A DNA stretch of 36,878 bases from Planctomycetota bacterium (lineage in GTDB: Bacteria; Planctomycetota; Planctomycetia; Pirellulales; Pirellulaceae). The DNA is taken from positions 1 to 36,878 of the forward strand of contig JAJDEH010000139.1 in the NCBI GenBank assembly GCA_029259935.1, in the 5' to 3' direction. Under the pieces are notes generated by a model. It did not search any database. It saw nothing but the letters and a program-made list of their open reading frames with translations, and was not told the DNA's origin. Below, in pieces: positions 24,501 through 32,082 of the stretch; position 1 is the first letter of the stretch; each line of letters starts with the position of its first letter. The translations under genes and the position numbers were made by a program.

Positions 24501-26196
24501 GAGCCGGGCCCTGGATATTTATGAAAAATCCTATGGCTCGGACCATCCCAAGGTTGCGGCGACCCTGAACAGTTTGGCCGCGATTTATTACGATACCGAC
24601 CGCCTGGCGGATGCCGAACGGCTGCTGCGCCGTGCACTCGACATTTGGAAGGCGTCGCTGGGCGACGATCATCCCGAGGTCGCCAACGCCATGGGAAACC
24701 TGGCCGAAGTGCTGGAGTCGACCCAGCGCCTCCCGGAAGCCGAGGCGTTGATGCGACGCGCTCTGGCGATCAACGAACAATCCCATGGCGCGGATCATCC
24801 GAGCGTCGCCGCGCAACTGAATAACCTGGCGCAATTGCTGCAGGCCACGGATCGCCCCGAAGAGGCTGAAGCGATGTTCACCCGCGCCTTGGCCATCTAC
24901 GAAGAATGTTACGGCGACGAACATCCTGAAGTCGCCCTGACGATCAACAACCTGGCGGCCCTCTACATCGCCACCAATCGACCGGCCGATGCCGAGCCGC
25001 AGTTCAGGCGAGCCTTGGCGATTGACGAACGGTCGTACGGCTTGGCGCATACGGCGGTTGCTCGTGATCTCAACAACCTGGCGCAGGTCCTTAAAGGTAC
25101 CGGCCGCCTGGACGAAGCCGAGGCGCTGATGCGGCGATCGCTGGAGATTCATCAAAAGGTCCTCGGCGGCGAGCACGGTGATGTCGCCGGTCAACTGTTC
25201 AATTTGGCGCAGCTACTTCGGGCCACCGATCGATCCGCGGAGGCGGAGTTGCTTCTGCAACGTGCGTTGGCGATCGAGGAAAAGTCTTGCGGCAGCGAGC
25301 ATCCACGGGTCGGCAAGATTCTCAATGAATTGGGGGTCGTCTATTACTCGGCGAATCGCCTTCCGGAGGCGGAGACGTTGATGCGCCGCGTACTAGCGAT
25401 CGACGAGCGGGCCCATGGCGCCGACCACCCAAAACTCGCAAGCGATCTGAACAACTTGGCTCAAGTGCTAAAGTCAGCGAATCGCCTGACCGAGGCCGAG
25501 CCGTTATTCCGACGAGCCCTGGAAATCGTCGAGCGAAACCATGGCCCCGAGCATCCAGACGTAGCAGATTTCGCCAATGAGCTAGGAGTGTTGTGTTACT
25601 CGATGGATCGCGTCGAAGAAGCCGAATCGCTGATGCGCAGAACGCTGGCGATCAACGAACTGCGGCTGGACGTTGACGACCCCAAGGTCGCCCGCGATCT
25701 CAACAACCTGGCGCATTTGCTCAAGAGTAGCGGTCGGGTCGACGAGGCCGAGTCGATGTTTCGCCGCGCGATGGCGATTCACGAGCGGCGCGACGGAGCG
25801 GAACATCCGAGCGTCGCCGATTTAGCCAACGAATTGGGTGTTTTATATCACTCCACGAATCGCTTTACGGAAGCCGAATCGATGATGCGTCGTGCGGTGG
25901 CGATCAGCGAGAAATCAAGCGGCGCGGATCATCCGGATGTCGCCCGCAATCTCTACAATTTATCCCATGTGCTTATCTCGACCGACCGACTCGCGGAGGC
26001 CGAACCGCTGATGCGCCGCGCACTGGAACTCTATCTGAAAGTGAGCCGGCAAGTCGGCAACCCGCTTCCAGAGTTGAACAGCACGGTCGGTAATTATGCG
26101 GGCTTGCTAGAAGCGACGGGCCGCGGCGAATCCGAAGTCCGGCGGGAAGTGACCGACTTGTTAGCGAAGTATGGGATGTCGATGGGGGCCCCATGA
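21505..26196 (+). CDS. DUF4062/P-loop NTPase/TPR giant protein (STAND-type)
   Basis: A 1563-residue cytoplasmic protein with three parts. Residues about 15-160 form a DUF4062 domain (RVFVSSTFRDMQAERDELV, WGITEEQAQRGE). About 240-470 form a P-loop ATPase with Walker A GESGSGKS (275-282) and Walker B LVLDALNQL near 359-367. After a helical linker, about 690-1530 carry twenty TPR units of 42 residues, each with an AEPLLRRALAIDEK-type helix and a YGxEHP turn. This is the order of STAND signal-transduction ATPases such as eukaryotic NPHP3, and related bacterial STAND proteins include antiphage sensors, so a sensing role with the TPR array as ligand detector is plausible but unproven. No dedicated nuclease effector is visible. 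The ATG at 21505 has a weak ribosome site; ATG 21526 is the alternative. Confidence 0.88.
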   Translation: MSEVFGNMESSQADDRVIRVFVSSTFRDMQAERDELVLRVFPQLRRLCEERQVTWSEIDLRWGITEEQAQRGEVLPICLEEINRCRPYFIGLLGERYGWIPDNISEDVIEREPWIKDHSNGGDKKSVTELEILQAVLNAPEMAQHAIFYFRDPKYLDDLPPNSERADFESESPDSKRRLDQLKQNIRRTRDKVDCCLHENYPTPKDLGQWVLEDFTRIINEVFPAQTSPDELESERLDHEAFARSRAGVYIGRQEYFDRLDEHVAGELPPLVVQGESGSGKSALLSNWALQYRQRHPDDFLLLHFIGSSPDSASDSRILRRIMLELQRRFDLPGEVPSQAEELREEFPKWVRQTKDRGRIVLVLDALNQLEEENNAPDLGWLPESFPSNWRLLISTLPGRSLDAMASRHWFSEEDPPLEVEPLEEAERRRLIHDFLKQSGRDLGPRRTQELVDADQTANPLYLNVLLDELRVFGVHEQLSKRIAWYLEAADPRALYRKVIERWEEAYADGSSMVRDTLSLLWAARRGLSETELLELLGESGRPLPRAIWSPLFLAMSDALVSRGGLLTFAHGFLRTAVRDDYVSSESEQQDAHRRLADYFQQQQNWSNRRLDELPWQLSKARQWPKLHDLLTEEACYIRLQHRSYELLGYWRQLQPTFDMASSYTAAFARWEQSEGEPSRLRYLANDLGRFLMTAARHTAAESLLRRALDIAEQTYGADHKNVSVHLNDLAMLLLETDRLTEAESLLRRAVAIEEQSGDSADPELATRLINLASLLRKTNQLAKAEPLVRRALDIWESSLGDEHPHVASALTSLGHLLEDTNRLAEAEPLLRRALAIDEKVYGTEHPQTAGGISNLASLYKETNRMAEAEPLLRRALAIDEKFHGADHPNVARDLNNLAHVCFSLTKLDEAEALMRRALAIDEKYYGPEHSKIAVHLGNLSQVLQNTNRLQEAEPLMRRALAIGEACYGDEHPDVALRLTSLALLMRATDRLPKAEPLLSRALDIYEKSYGSDHPKVAATLNSLAAIYYDTDRLADAERLLRRALDIWKASLGDDHPEVANAMGNLAEVLESTQRLPEAEALMRRALAINEQSHGADHPSVAAQLNNLAQLLQATDRPEEAEAMFTRALAIYEECYGDEHPEVALTINNLAALYIATNRPADAEPQFRRALAIDERSYGLAHTAVARDLNNLAQVLKGTGRLDEAEALMRRSLEIHQKVLGGEHGDVAGQLFNLAQLLRATDRSAEAELLLQRALAIEEKSCGSEHPRVGKILNELGVVYYSANRLPEAETLMRRVLAIDERAHGADHPKLASDLNNLAQVLKSANRLTEAEPLFRRALEIVERNHGPEHPDVADFANELGVLCYSMDRVEEAESLMRRTLAINELRLDVDDPKVARDLNNLAHLLKSSGRVDEAESMFRRAMAIHERRDGAEHPSVADLANELGVLYHSTNRFTEAESMMRRAVAISEKSSGADHPDVARNLYNLSHVLISTDRLAEAEPLMRRALELYLKVSRQVGNPLPELNSTVGNYAGLLEATGRGESEVRREVTDLLAKYGMSMGAP
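23602..26040 (+). repeat. Twenty in-frame TPR-coding repeats of 126 bp
   Basis: The TPR array is encoded by twenty 126-bp units. Many share long stretches such as GCGCTGGCGATCGACGAAAAG and GCCGAACCGCTG, so it could change length by unequal recombination. Flanking units at both ends are more divergent than the middle ones. Confidence 0.75.
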
Positions 26197-26443
26197 GTTG
26201 ATGGCGAAGTTGGACGATGAAAATCGGATTTTGGCGGGATGAGATCGCGATTCCCGGTTTTGATGGATGGTGAAGACCGATGCAGCTTGCGGCAGAGGCG
26301 GCGATCGGACTCACCCTACATACTAGAATCCAAACTCTCGAATCAGCAATCGCCGATGGGCACGGGGGACAGGAAGGTAAGCATCATGCATTCACATCGC
26401 CGGCGCAAAGAATATTGCATGCGAAAAAATTAGCATATAGGTC
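26197..26443. other. Intergenic stretch before blaI
   Basis: No gene is seen. No intrinsic terminator for the upstream giant gene was recognised. The right end holds the first operator-like repeat (26420-26435). Confidence 0.5.
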
Positions 26444-26476
26444 TTGACTCGGCTGCTAGGTGCGAATAAATTAGCA
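26420..26476 (+). promoter_or_regulatory. Duplicated operator candidate upstream of blaI
   Basis: TGCGAAAAAATTAGCA (26420-26435) and TGCGAATAAATTAGCA (26461-26476) differ at one of 16 positions and are 41 bp apart start to start. The right copy overlaps the -10 box and is bounded on its left by TGCTA (26454-26458), giving an imperfect TGCTA...TAGCA dyad. These are likely binding sites of the BlaI-type repressor encoded next. They do not match the TACA/TGTA boxes of Firmicutes BlaI. Confidence 0.5.
26444..26472 (+). promoter_or_regulatory. Sigma-70-type promoter of blaI, probably leaderless
   Basis: TTGACT (26444-26449) and TAAATT (26467-26472) have the ideal 17-bp spacing. The start codon ATG at 26479 lies 7 bp beyond the -10 box, where transcription would begin, and no Shine-Dalgarno precedes it. 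The mRNA would therefore start at or near the ATG. Confidence 0.6.
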
Positions 26477-26478
26477 GC

Positions 26479-26877
26479 ATGGGAAAGAAAGCGAGAAAAT
26501 CGGTTGTTCTAAGCAAGCGTGAAACGCAGATCATGGATATCGTCTACTCCCAAGGCGAGTGTTCGGTGTCCGATGTTTTGCAGGCGATGCACGATCCGCC
26601 CAGCTATTCCACGGTGCGAAAGCTGCTGACCATCTTGATGGAGAAGGGGCATCTCAAATATCGCGACGGCGGTGGCAAGTACATTTATCGCCCGACCAAG
26701 CCTCGGCGAAAGGCCGGACAGTCGGCGTTGACGCGGGTACTCGCGACGTTCTACGAAAACTCGCTGGAACAAGCTGTCGCGGCGATGCTCGCTAATCGTG
26801 AGATCAATCCTTCCTCCGAGGAGTTGCAGCGTCTCGCTGAACTCATCGAAGAAGCCAAGAAAAAGGGACAGCAATGA
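26479..26877 (+). CDS. blaI: BlaI/MecI/CopY-type transcriptional repressor
   Basis: A 132-residue winged-helix DNA-binding protein. Typical features are LSKRETQIMDIVYSQGECSVSDVLQAM at residues 11-37, SYSTVRKLLTILMEKGHL as the recognition region, and YRPTKPRRKA leading to the helical dimer domain where the sensor protease would cut. Predicted to repress its own operon by binding the repeats upstream and to be inactivated by the M56 protein. It overlaps the next gene by 4 nt (ATGA), so translation is coupled. The usual target genes (beta-lactamase) are not nearby, as is common for planctomycete copies. Confidence 0.9.
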   Translation: MGKKARKSVVLSKRETQIMDIVYSQGECSVSDVLQAMHDPPSYSTVRKLLTILMEKGHLKYRDGGGKYIYRPTKPRRKAGQSALTRVLATFYENSLEQAVAAMLANREINPSSEELQRLAELIEEAKKKGQQ

Positions 26878-29800
26878 CACTCGTCGGATGGCTACTCTCA
26901 TTTGGTATCGAAGGCATCGTGTTCGGCGGATTGGCGCTGATTGCCTATCGCGTTCTTCGCAACCGATCGGCGTCGTGGCGACACTTGGCCCTGACGGCCA
27001 CCGTGCTTGGTCTGCTGCTGATGCCTGCCTTGGCGTTGGTGCCACCTTCGTTTCAACTGCCTGTACCAAGTGCTTTTTTGGCAATTGGGGAAACGACGGA
27101 CATTTCGTCGACGAGCGAAGCTGTCTCGACTCGACGCCACGATCCATTGCATTTAGCGAACGAATATCCTTCGGGTGTCTCGGCACCAAGCCTTGGTCCG
27201 CGCCGTTCCGATGCCGTCGACAAGTCGGCTCCGAAAGGGCGATCCATCGAATTCATTGAGGCGGCGAACCCCACCAACACAAGTCCAGACGCGACGGTGA
27301 ACGCGGTTGACGACACGGCCGTTGACGACACCTTGGCTGAACCGGAAGTGGTCCAAGCCGCCGCGGAGGCGGGGATGCCAACCGTTGCGTGGAGTCAGGT
27401 TGCCGCGACGATCGTTGTCGTTTGGAGCATTGGGGCGCTTGTGGCGGCGATGATTCCCGTGGTCGGTTTGTTCGGCGTTCATCGAACGCGACGAACGTCG
27501 GAGCGGGTCCTGGACCCACGTTTGCGAGAACTGCTCGATGGTCTCTGCAAAGAGCTGGGGATTCGTCGAAACGTGGAATTGCGAACTTCGGCCGCCATTC
27601 AATCCGCCATTACTTGGGGACTATTTCGGCCAACCATTTTGCTTCCGACGAATGCGAACCAGTGGTCGGATGGCCAACGGAGAATCGTGTTCCAACACGA
27701 ATTGGCCCACATCCGCCGCCACGACTGGACGACTCAGATGCTCGCATCATTCTGTTGCGCCTTGCACTGGTTCAACCCGCTGGTTTGGTGGATCAATCGA
27801 CAAATGCAGGTTGAGCGAGAGCTAGCTTGCGACGATTTGGTTCTATTGGCGGGAGTTGAGCGGACGCGATACGCGGAGATACTCCTTCAGTTGGCTAGGC
27901 ATTTTCGTCCTTGCCATTCCCTGGCGGCTATTCCAATGGCACAACCATCAAGACTGGAGCAACGTATGCATGCGATCCTCGACGACAACCGCCGCCTTGA
28001 AGCGACCAATCGTCGTATGATTGCCACGACCTTCGCCGTTTGCGTTATGACCATGCTTCCGCTGGCACTCGTCGGAGCAGTCGGTGATCCCCCTGCACGG
28101 TCACTCGGTAACGGCGAGAGCCGCGCAGAGTCGGCAGGTAACGGCAGCGACGATGTTAAGGACTCTGAAAAGGTTAAGGACTCTGAAAAACCTAAGCCGG
28201 CACCAGACGCAAATCCGACGATGGAGAGAATCCGTGTCATCCATGGCGACACTGGAAAGCCAATCGCTGAGGCCTTGGTCACCTACGATCCAAACGTCAA
28301 CCCGTCATCGCACGGAGATGACACGTTCAAAGCCGTCGCTCGAACGGATGAGCGCGGCGAAGTGGAGCTTCCCAAAGACACGCTCGGTTATTTGAAGTTC
28401 CGAGTCGCTCACCCGGCGTATCTCCGTGGACAATTCGCAAGAACCGGCGCGACGTTACCAGGATGGACGCTGTATAAGTCGTCCTGGCCTTATGGTCTGG
28501 CGGAGGGGCAAAAAATCTTGAAGTTGTGGCCGGGCGAAACGATCACGGGCACGGTGAAGCATGATGACGGCAAGCCGGCAAGCGGCTTCGAATTCCAATT
28601 GGTGGCGCCGGAAACAGACTTTGGTTGGTTCAGAAAAGTCGTCCTACCGCGAGTCGCGGCCGCGTTGGGACCCGAGGAATCACGGGCCGCCCTCGAGTGG
28701 CGTTGCGTGGTGAAGGCGGATGACGCCGGGCGATTCTCGACGGCCGTGCCGCCCAGGTCCATGCGCAAAGAACTCCGGGCGCTGGGAAACTCCAAGAACG
28801 TGGCCCCTTTCTATCGCGTCGTCGAAGTCGGCGCGGCGGATATCCAACTCGAACGCGGAGCCATCGTTCGCGGAGTGTACCGAAAGCTTGATGGGAGTCC
28901 TGCTGCAAAGACGAGCGTGACGCTCTATCCCGTCTTGCCAAGCGGCGGGCTCGCCGGGGCGGAACAGCACCGAACTGCCACTACCGACCAAGAAGGACGT
29001 TTCGAGTTCGCACCGGCCGCGCCAGGGCCACACATACTCATGCCGCACAAGGGCATACCCGAGCGGCTGAATCTGCAAGCGGGCGAGACCCTCGAGGTCA
29101 ATGCCGACGTGGCTCCGTATTACGATGTGAAGTTCGACTTTGAAAACACCATGGGCCATTTCTCCGGGAACTTCAACTTTTCGATTCGCGGTGATATCGA
29201 GGTGAAAGGCGGAGGTGACCCGATCAAATGGTCCGCGGTCACCTTCAAGGATGCCGACAAGATTACGTTTCGTGTCCACCAATCCATGAAGAACGCGAAA
29301 CTCCATTTCAGCAATTGGACTACCCAGTCGGTCCGCATCGTTGAGGAATCGGGGAACGTGATCCTGCCGTCCGAGGACGCGAAACCGATTGAGATCCCCG
29401 ACTTGTTGAACCCTCCCAAGCTGAAAATTTGCATGGGCAAGGCAGCTCGCTTCTACGTCGATGTGCGCGAAGCAGACGGCGCGCTGGCGAAGGACATTGA
29501 GGTCACGGGTGAAGCGACCAGTGAGGATGGCCAACGAAGCGTCGGACCGTTCCGTCGATCTGGAGACGTCTGGGAGCGGGGCGGATTGTTCGAAGGAGAA
29601 CGTGTGACGGTCACCGTTCGACGGGGCGATTGGTCGGTTACAAGCAAGCCATCCGGGCCCGTTAAAGTCAAAGCCAGCGACCCGACCAACAAGATCCAGT
29701 TGCAACTGCCACCGATGACGGTTGCCGCGGACAAGCCTCGCCGCGGAGTATTCTTCGGTTACACGGGCTACATGACGTACGTCATCGAACTCAAGGACGG

Positions 29801-30965
29801 CCGTTTTCGTTACTGGTTCGAATCGGACGCGAAATTGCCCTCTGAACCCAAATATCCATTGACGGGAAAGTACACCGTCGCGGGCGATACGGTCACGCTG
29901 CGTCACGAGAAACTGATCCCGCTCAGTTCGATTTGGAAATGTCGTTCCGTCAACGGCATTCCGACTCTTTGGCGTCGCGACGCGTTAGAACAGCACGCGA
30001 AAAAGCCAATCAAGCTTTCCGTCGAGGAACTTCGCAGGTGGGGTAGTGGAAGCATTCTCGCGTTCACGACCAAATCCGGGGAATACATGTGGAAAAACCG
30101 GACGGCACCAACGCTTGCGGCGCCGCCACTTAAAGAAAGCAAGGCACCACCAGCTAAGAAACGCAAGGTGCCGGGCTCATCATCGCATAGGATCACAAAG
30201 CCGGGTAAATACGAGTTTGCCGACATGTCGATCGTCGTGCGCTCGACCAAAGACGCCGACGGACTGGTTCGCAATGAACTCGAAGTCTCACAAGGCGATG
30301 GAGACCAAAAGATCGATGATACTTGTGCGCTCGCCTTTGGAGAAGGAAGTTGGGCGTTGTCGGCCAAGGCAATCGAAGACAAGCCGGGATGTGTTTGGAT
30401 AACGGTTGTCGATCAATGGGGAGTCCACACCCACGAGTTTGACTCCGTCGCTCAGCGAGCGCGTTTCTCCAAGCCGGGATTCGATGCGGAAGCTCGATGG
30501 TCAATGCCAGCCAAGCGTTTCTTGGATGGACATATTGCTCAGTTCGCGGATCGGGACGTCGTCGCATGGGCGAAGGAAGTGCTGCCCGAACTAAAACCGG
30601 AACCAACCGAGGCGAACACGCCACGCCTGGAAGTGCGACTGATCGCCGAAGGTAACGAGAAGCCCGAGATGGTACGTCCAACCGTCGCCCGACGAACGGT
30701 CAACTATCGAAGGCTTGGAAAGTTCGTGCCGCTCGGAGTGCGTGTATTGGAGCAAGACGATCTCGCGGTGATTGGTGCGGCAACCGGAGGAGTTCTTCGT
30801 ATTCTCTACGGCATTCAGTCAGAGAAAGCAAAAAGGCGGTTCGAGGATTTCAGCAAGATGCACGCTGGCCGCCGAGTCGCATTCGTCAAGGATGGACAAG
30901 TTGTTAATCAGGCGGTATTGAACGCGGATATCATGCGAAGCAGCTTTCTTAGCTCGACACTCTAG
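26874..30965 (+). CDS. BlaR1-like M56 metalloprotease with long exported C-terminal region
   Basis: A 1363-residue membrane protein. Helices lie near residues 5-25, 37-57, 178-203 and 382-403. The cytoplasmic zinc motif HELAH is at 275-279 in FQHELAHIRRHD, typical of M56 peptidases that cleave their partner BlaI. The remaining 960 residues face out. They start with a tandem KDSEK linker (18-bp DNA repeat at 28157-28192), then an Ig-like region (RVIHGDTGKPIAEALVTYDP), a beta-rich stretch, and a C-terminal domain at about 1250-1363 (LEVRLIAEGN, then AKRRFEDFSKMHAGRRVAFV) that resembles the SecD P1-head domain. There is no penicillin-binding sensor domain, so the signal is unknown. Confidence 0.88.
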   Translation: MTLVGWLLSFGIEGIVFGGLALIAYRVLRNRSASWRHLALTATVLGLLLMPALALVPPSFQLPVPSAFLAIGETTDISSTSEAVSTRRHDPLHLANEYPSGVSAPSLGPRRSDAVDKSAPKGRSIEFIEAANPTNTSPDATVNAVDDTAVDDTLAEPEVVQAAAEAGMPTVAWSQVAATIVVVWSIGALVAAMIPVVGLFGVHRTRRTSERVLDPRLRELLDGLCKELGIRRNVELRTSAAIQSAITWGLFRPTILLPTNANQWSDGQRRIVFQHELAHIRRHDWTTQMLASFCCALHWFNPLVWWINRQMQVERELACDDLVLLAGVERTRYAEILLQLARHFRPCHSLAAIPMAQPSRLEQRMHAILDDNRRLEATNRRMIATTFAVCVMTMLPLALVGAVGDPPARSLGNGESRAESAGNGSDDVKDSEKVKDSEKPKPAPDANPTMERIRVIHGDTGKPIAEALVTYDPNVNPSSHGDDTFKAVARTDERGEVELPKDTLGYLKFRVAHPAYLRGQFARTGATLPGWTLYKSSWPYGLAEGQKILKLWPGETITGTVKHDDGKPASGFEFQLVAPETDFGWFRKVVLPRVAAALGPEESRAALEWRCVVKADDAGRFSTAVPPRSMRKELRALGNSKNVAPFYRVVEVGAADIQLERGAIVRGVYRKLDGSPAAKTSVTLYPVLPSGGLAGAEQHRTATTDQEGRFEFAPAAPGPHILMPHKGIPERLNLQAGETLEVNADVAPYYDVKFDFENTMGHFSGNFNFSIRGDIEVKGGGDPIKWSAVTFKDADKITFRVHQSMKNAKLHFSNWTTQSVRIVEESGNVILPSEDAKPIEIPDLLNPPKLKICMGKAARFYVDVREADGALAKDIEVTGEATSEDGQRSVGPFRRSGDVWERGGLFEGERVTVTVRRGDWSVTSKPSGPVKVKASDPTNKIQLQLPPMTVAADKPRRGVFFGYTGYMTYVIELKDGRFRYWFESDAKLPSEPKYPLTGKYTVAGDTVTLRHEKLIPLSSIWKCRSVNGIPTLWRRDALEQHAKKPIKLSVEELRRWGSGSILAFTTKSGEYMWKNRTAPTLAAPPLKESKAPPAKKRKVPGSSSHRITKPGKYEFADMSIVVRSTKDADGLVRNELEVSQGDGDQKIDDTCALAFGEGSWALSAKAIEDKPGCVWITVVDQWGVHTHEFDSVAQRARFSKPGFDAEARWSMPAKRFLDGHIAQFADRDVVAWAKEVLPELKPEPTEANTPRLEVRLIAEGNEKPEMVRPTVARRTVNYRRLGKFVPLGVRVLEQDDLAVIGAATGGVLRILYGIQSEKAKRRFEDFSKMHAGRRVAFVKDGQVVNQAVLNADIMRSSFLSSTL

Positions 30966-30987
30966 CTCTCGGTCCGCACGCACCTAG

Positions 30988-31719
30988 TCAGCCGCGACCG
31001 ACGTAAAGCTGCTCGTGCGGCAGAACAATCGCTTCCAGCATTTCCACGTTCGGCGGCAACGTGGCCATCAGCAAGGCCACTTCGGAAATGTCTTGCACGC
31101 CGATCATGGGTTCTTCGTCTTCTTTCTTTACAGATTCTTGACGTCGTTCAACGCGGATATTTCCTGGATGAAGGCAACCGCACGTGATGCCATGTTCGCG
31201 TCCTTCCAAAGCGGTGACTTGAGTCAGTCCCCATAGGCCATGCTTGGATGTGGAATAAGGCGCGGAGTTAAATCGTACGCGTTGCGCGGAAATGGAACCG
31301 ACATTGATGATCCGCCCGCCGCCTTGCGGTTTCATGATCCGAAAAGCATGTTGCGTGCAAATGAACGGACCGCGCAGATTGGTGGAGATGACGTGGTCCC
31401 AATCTTCGAGGGGCAATTCGTCAATCGGTCCGCCGTTAAACGCACCCGCGTTGTTGACCAGAAGATCCAGGCGGCCAAACTGATCGGTCAGTTCTTGGAA
31501 TACGTCGTTCATTTGGTCCGGATCGCCAACGTCGGCGGCCCGCGACTGCACCGCCACGCCGCGGGTTGCGATATGTGCGGCGGCTTCGGCCAAAACATCG
31601 GGCCGGCGGGCGGTGAGAAACAGCGAACAACCCTCCCGCGCCAAAGCATCCGCAATTCCGCGGCCGATGCCTTGGCTGGCACCGGTCACCAAGGCGACTT
31701 TTCCGTCAAGCTTTCCCAT
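30988..31719 (-). CDS. Short-chain dehydrogenase/reductase
   Basis: A 243-residue cytoplasmic NAD(P)-dependent oxidoreductase of the classical SDR family. Seen: the nucleotide-binding TGASQGIG at residues 12-19, NNAG in the middle, the catalytic Y155 and K159 in YSTSK, and an upstream Ser-containing strand (VGSISAQ). Length is typical. The substrate cannot be told. ATG at 31719; AGGA lies about 8 nt upstream. The 3' end almost touches the end of the M56 gene on the other strand, a convergent pair. Confidence 0.93.
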   Translation of the reverse strand: MGKLDGKVALVTGASQGIGRGIADALAREGCSLFLTARRPDVLAEAAAHIATRGVAVQSRAADVGDPDQMNDVFQELTDQFGRLDLLVNNAGAFNGGPIDELPLEDWDHVISTNLRGPFICTQHAFRIMKPQGGGRIINVGSISAQRVRFNSAPYSTSKHGLWGLTQVTALEGREHGITCGCLHPGNIRVERRQESVKKEDEEPMIGVQDISEVALLMATLPPNVEMLEAIVLPHEQLYVGRG

Positions 31720-31795
31720 AATTGAGATCCTAACGAGGCAGGGCCTCGAACCAAATTCGAGCTATCGCTCGGGCTTGAAAACCCGCTTCCGTTGG

Positions 31796-31829
31796 TCGCT
31801 AAAACTTGACGCAAGATTAGCGAGTTTTT
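31796..31829 (+). terminator. Inverted repeat with T-run between divergent genes
   Basis: TCGCTAA (31796-31802) pairs with TTAGCGA (31817-31823), loop 14 nt, followed by GTTTTT. It looks like an intrinsic terminator for plus-strand transcription, yet no plus-strand gene ends here. It could stop read-through, or be an operator for the SDR or DUF1501 gene. Low certainty. Confidence 0.35.
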
Positions 31830-32082
31830 GCCTATAAGTAGACTAACAACGTGTAGCGGAAATACTGGTGTGCAGGCAGCCCGCCCCAGCCTTCTTTGAA
31901 AAACGTCCGAAGAGGTCGGTCACTACACGCCGAATATCATAGAACAATCCTCGCACATGTTCATCGGGAGGAAACGCCAAATAGTGTGGCGAATTGGGCC
32001 GTATTGCCCTATACTGAAGGCTCCCGCCGGAAGCCCCCCAAGGCTTTCTCCATCCCACCTTAATCCAACTTAGTTCAGCACC

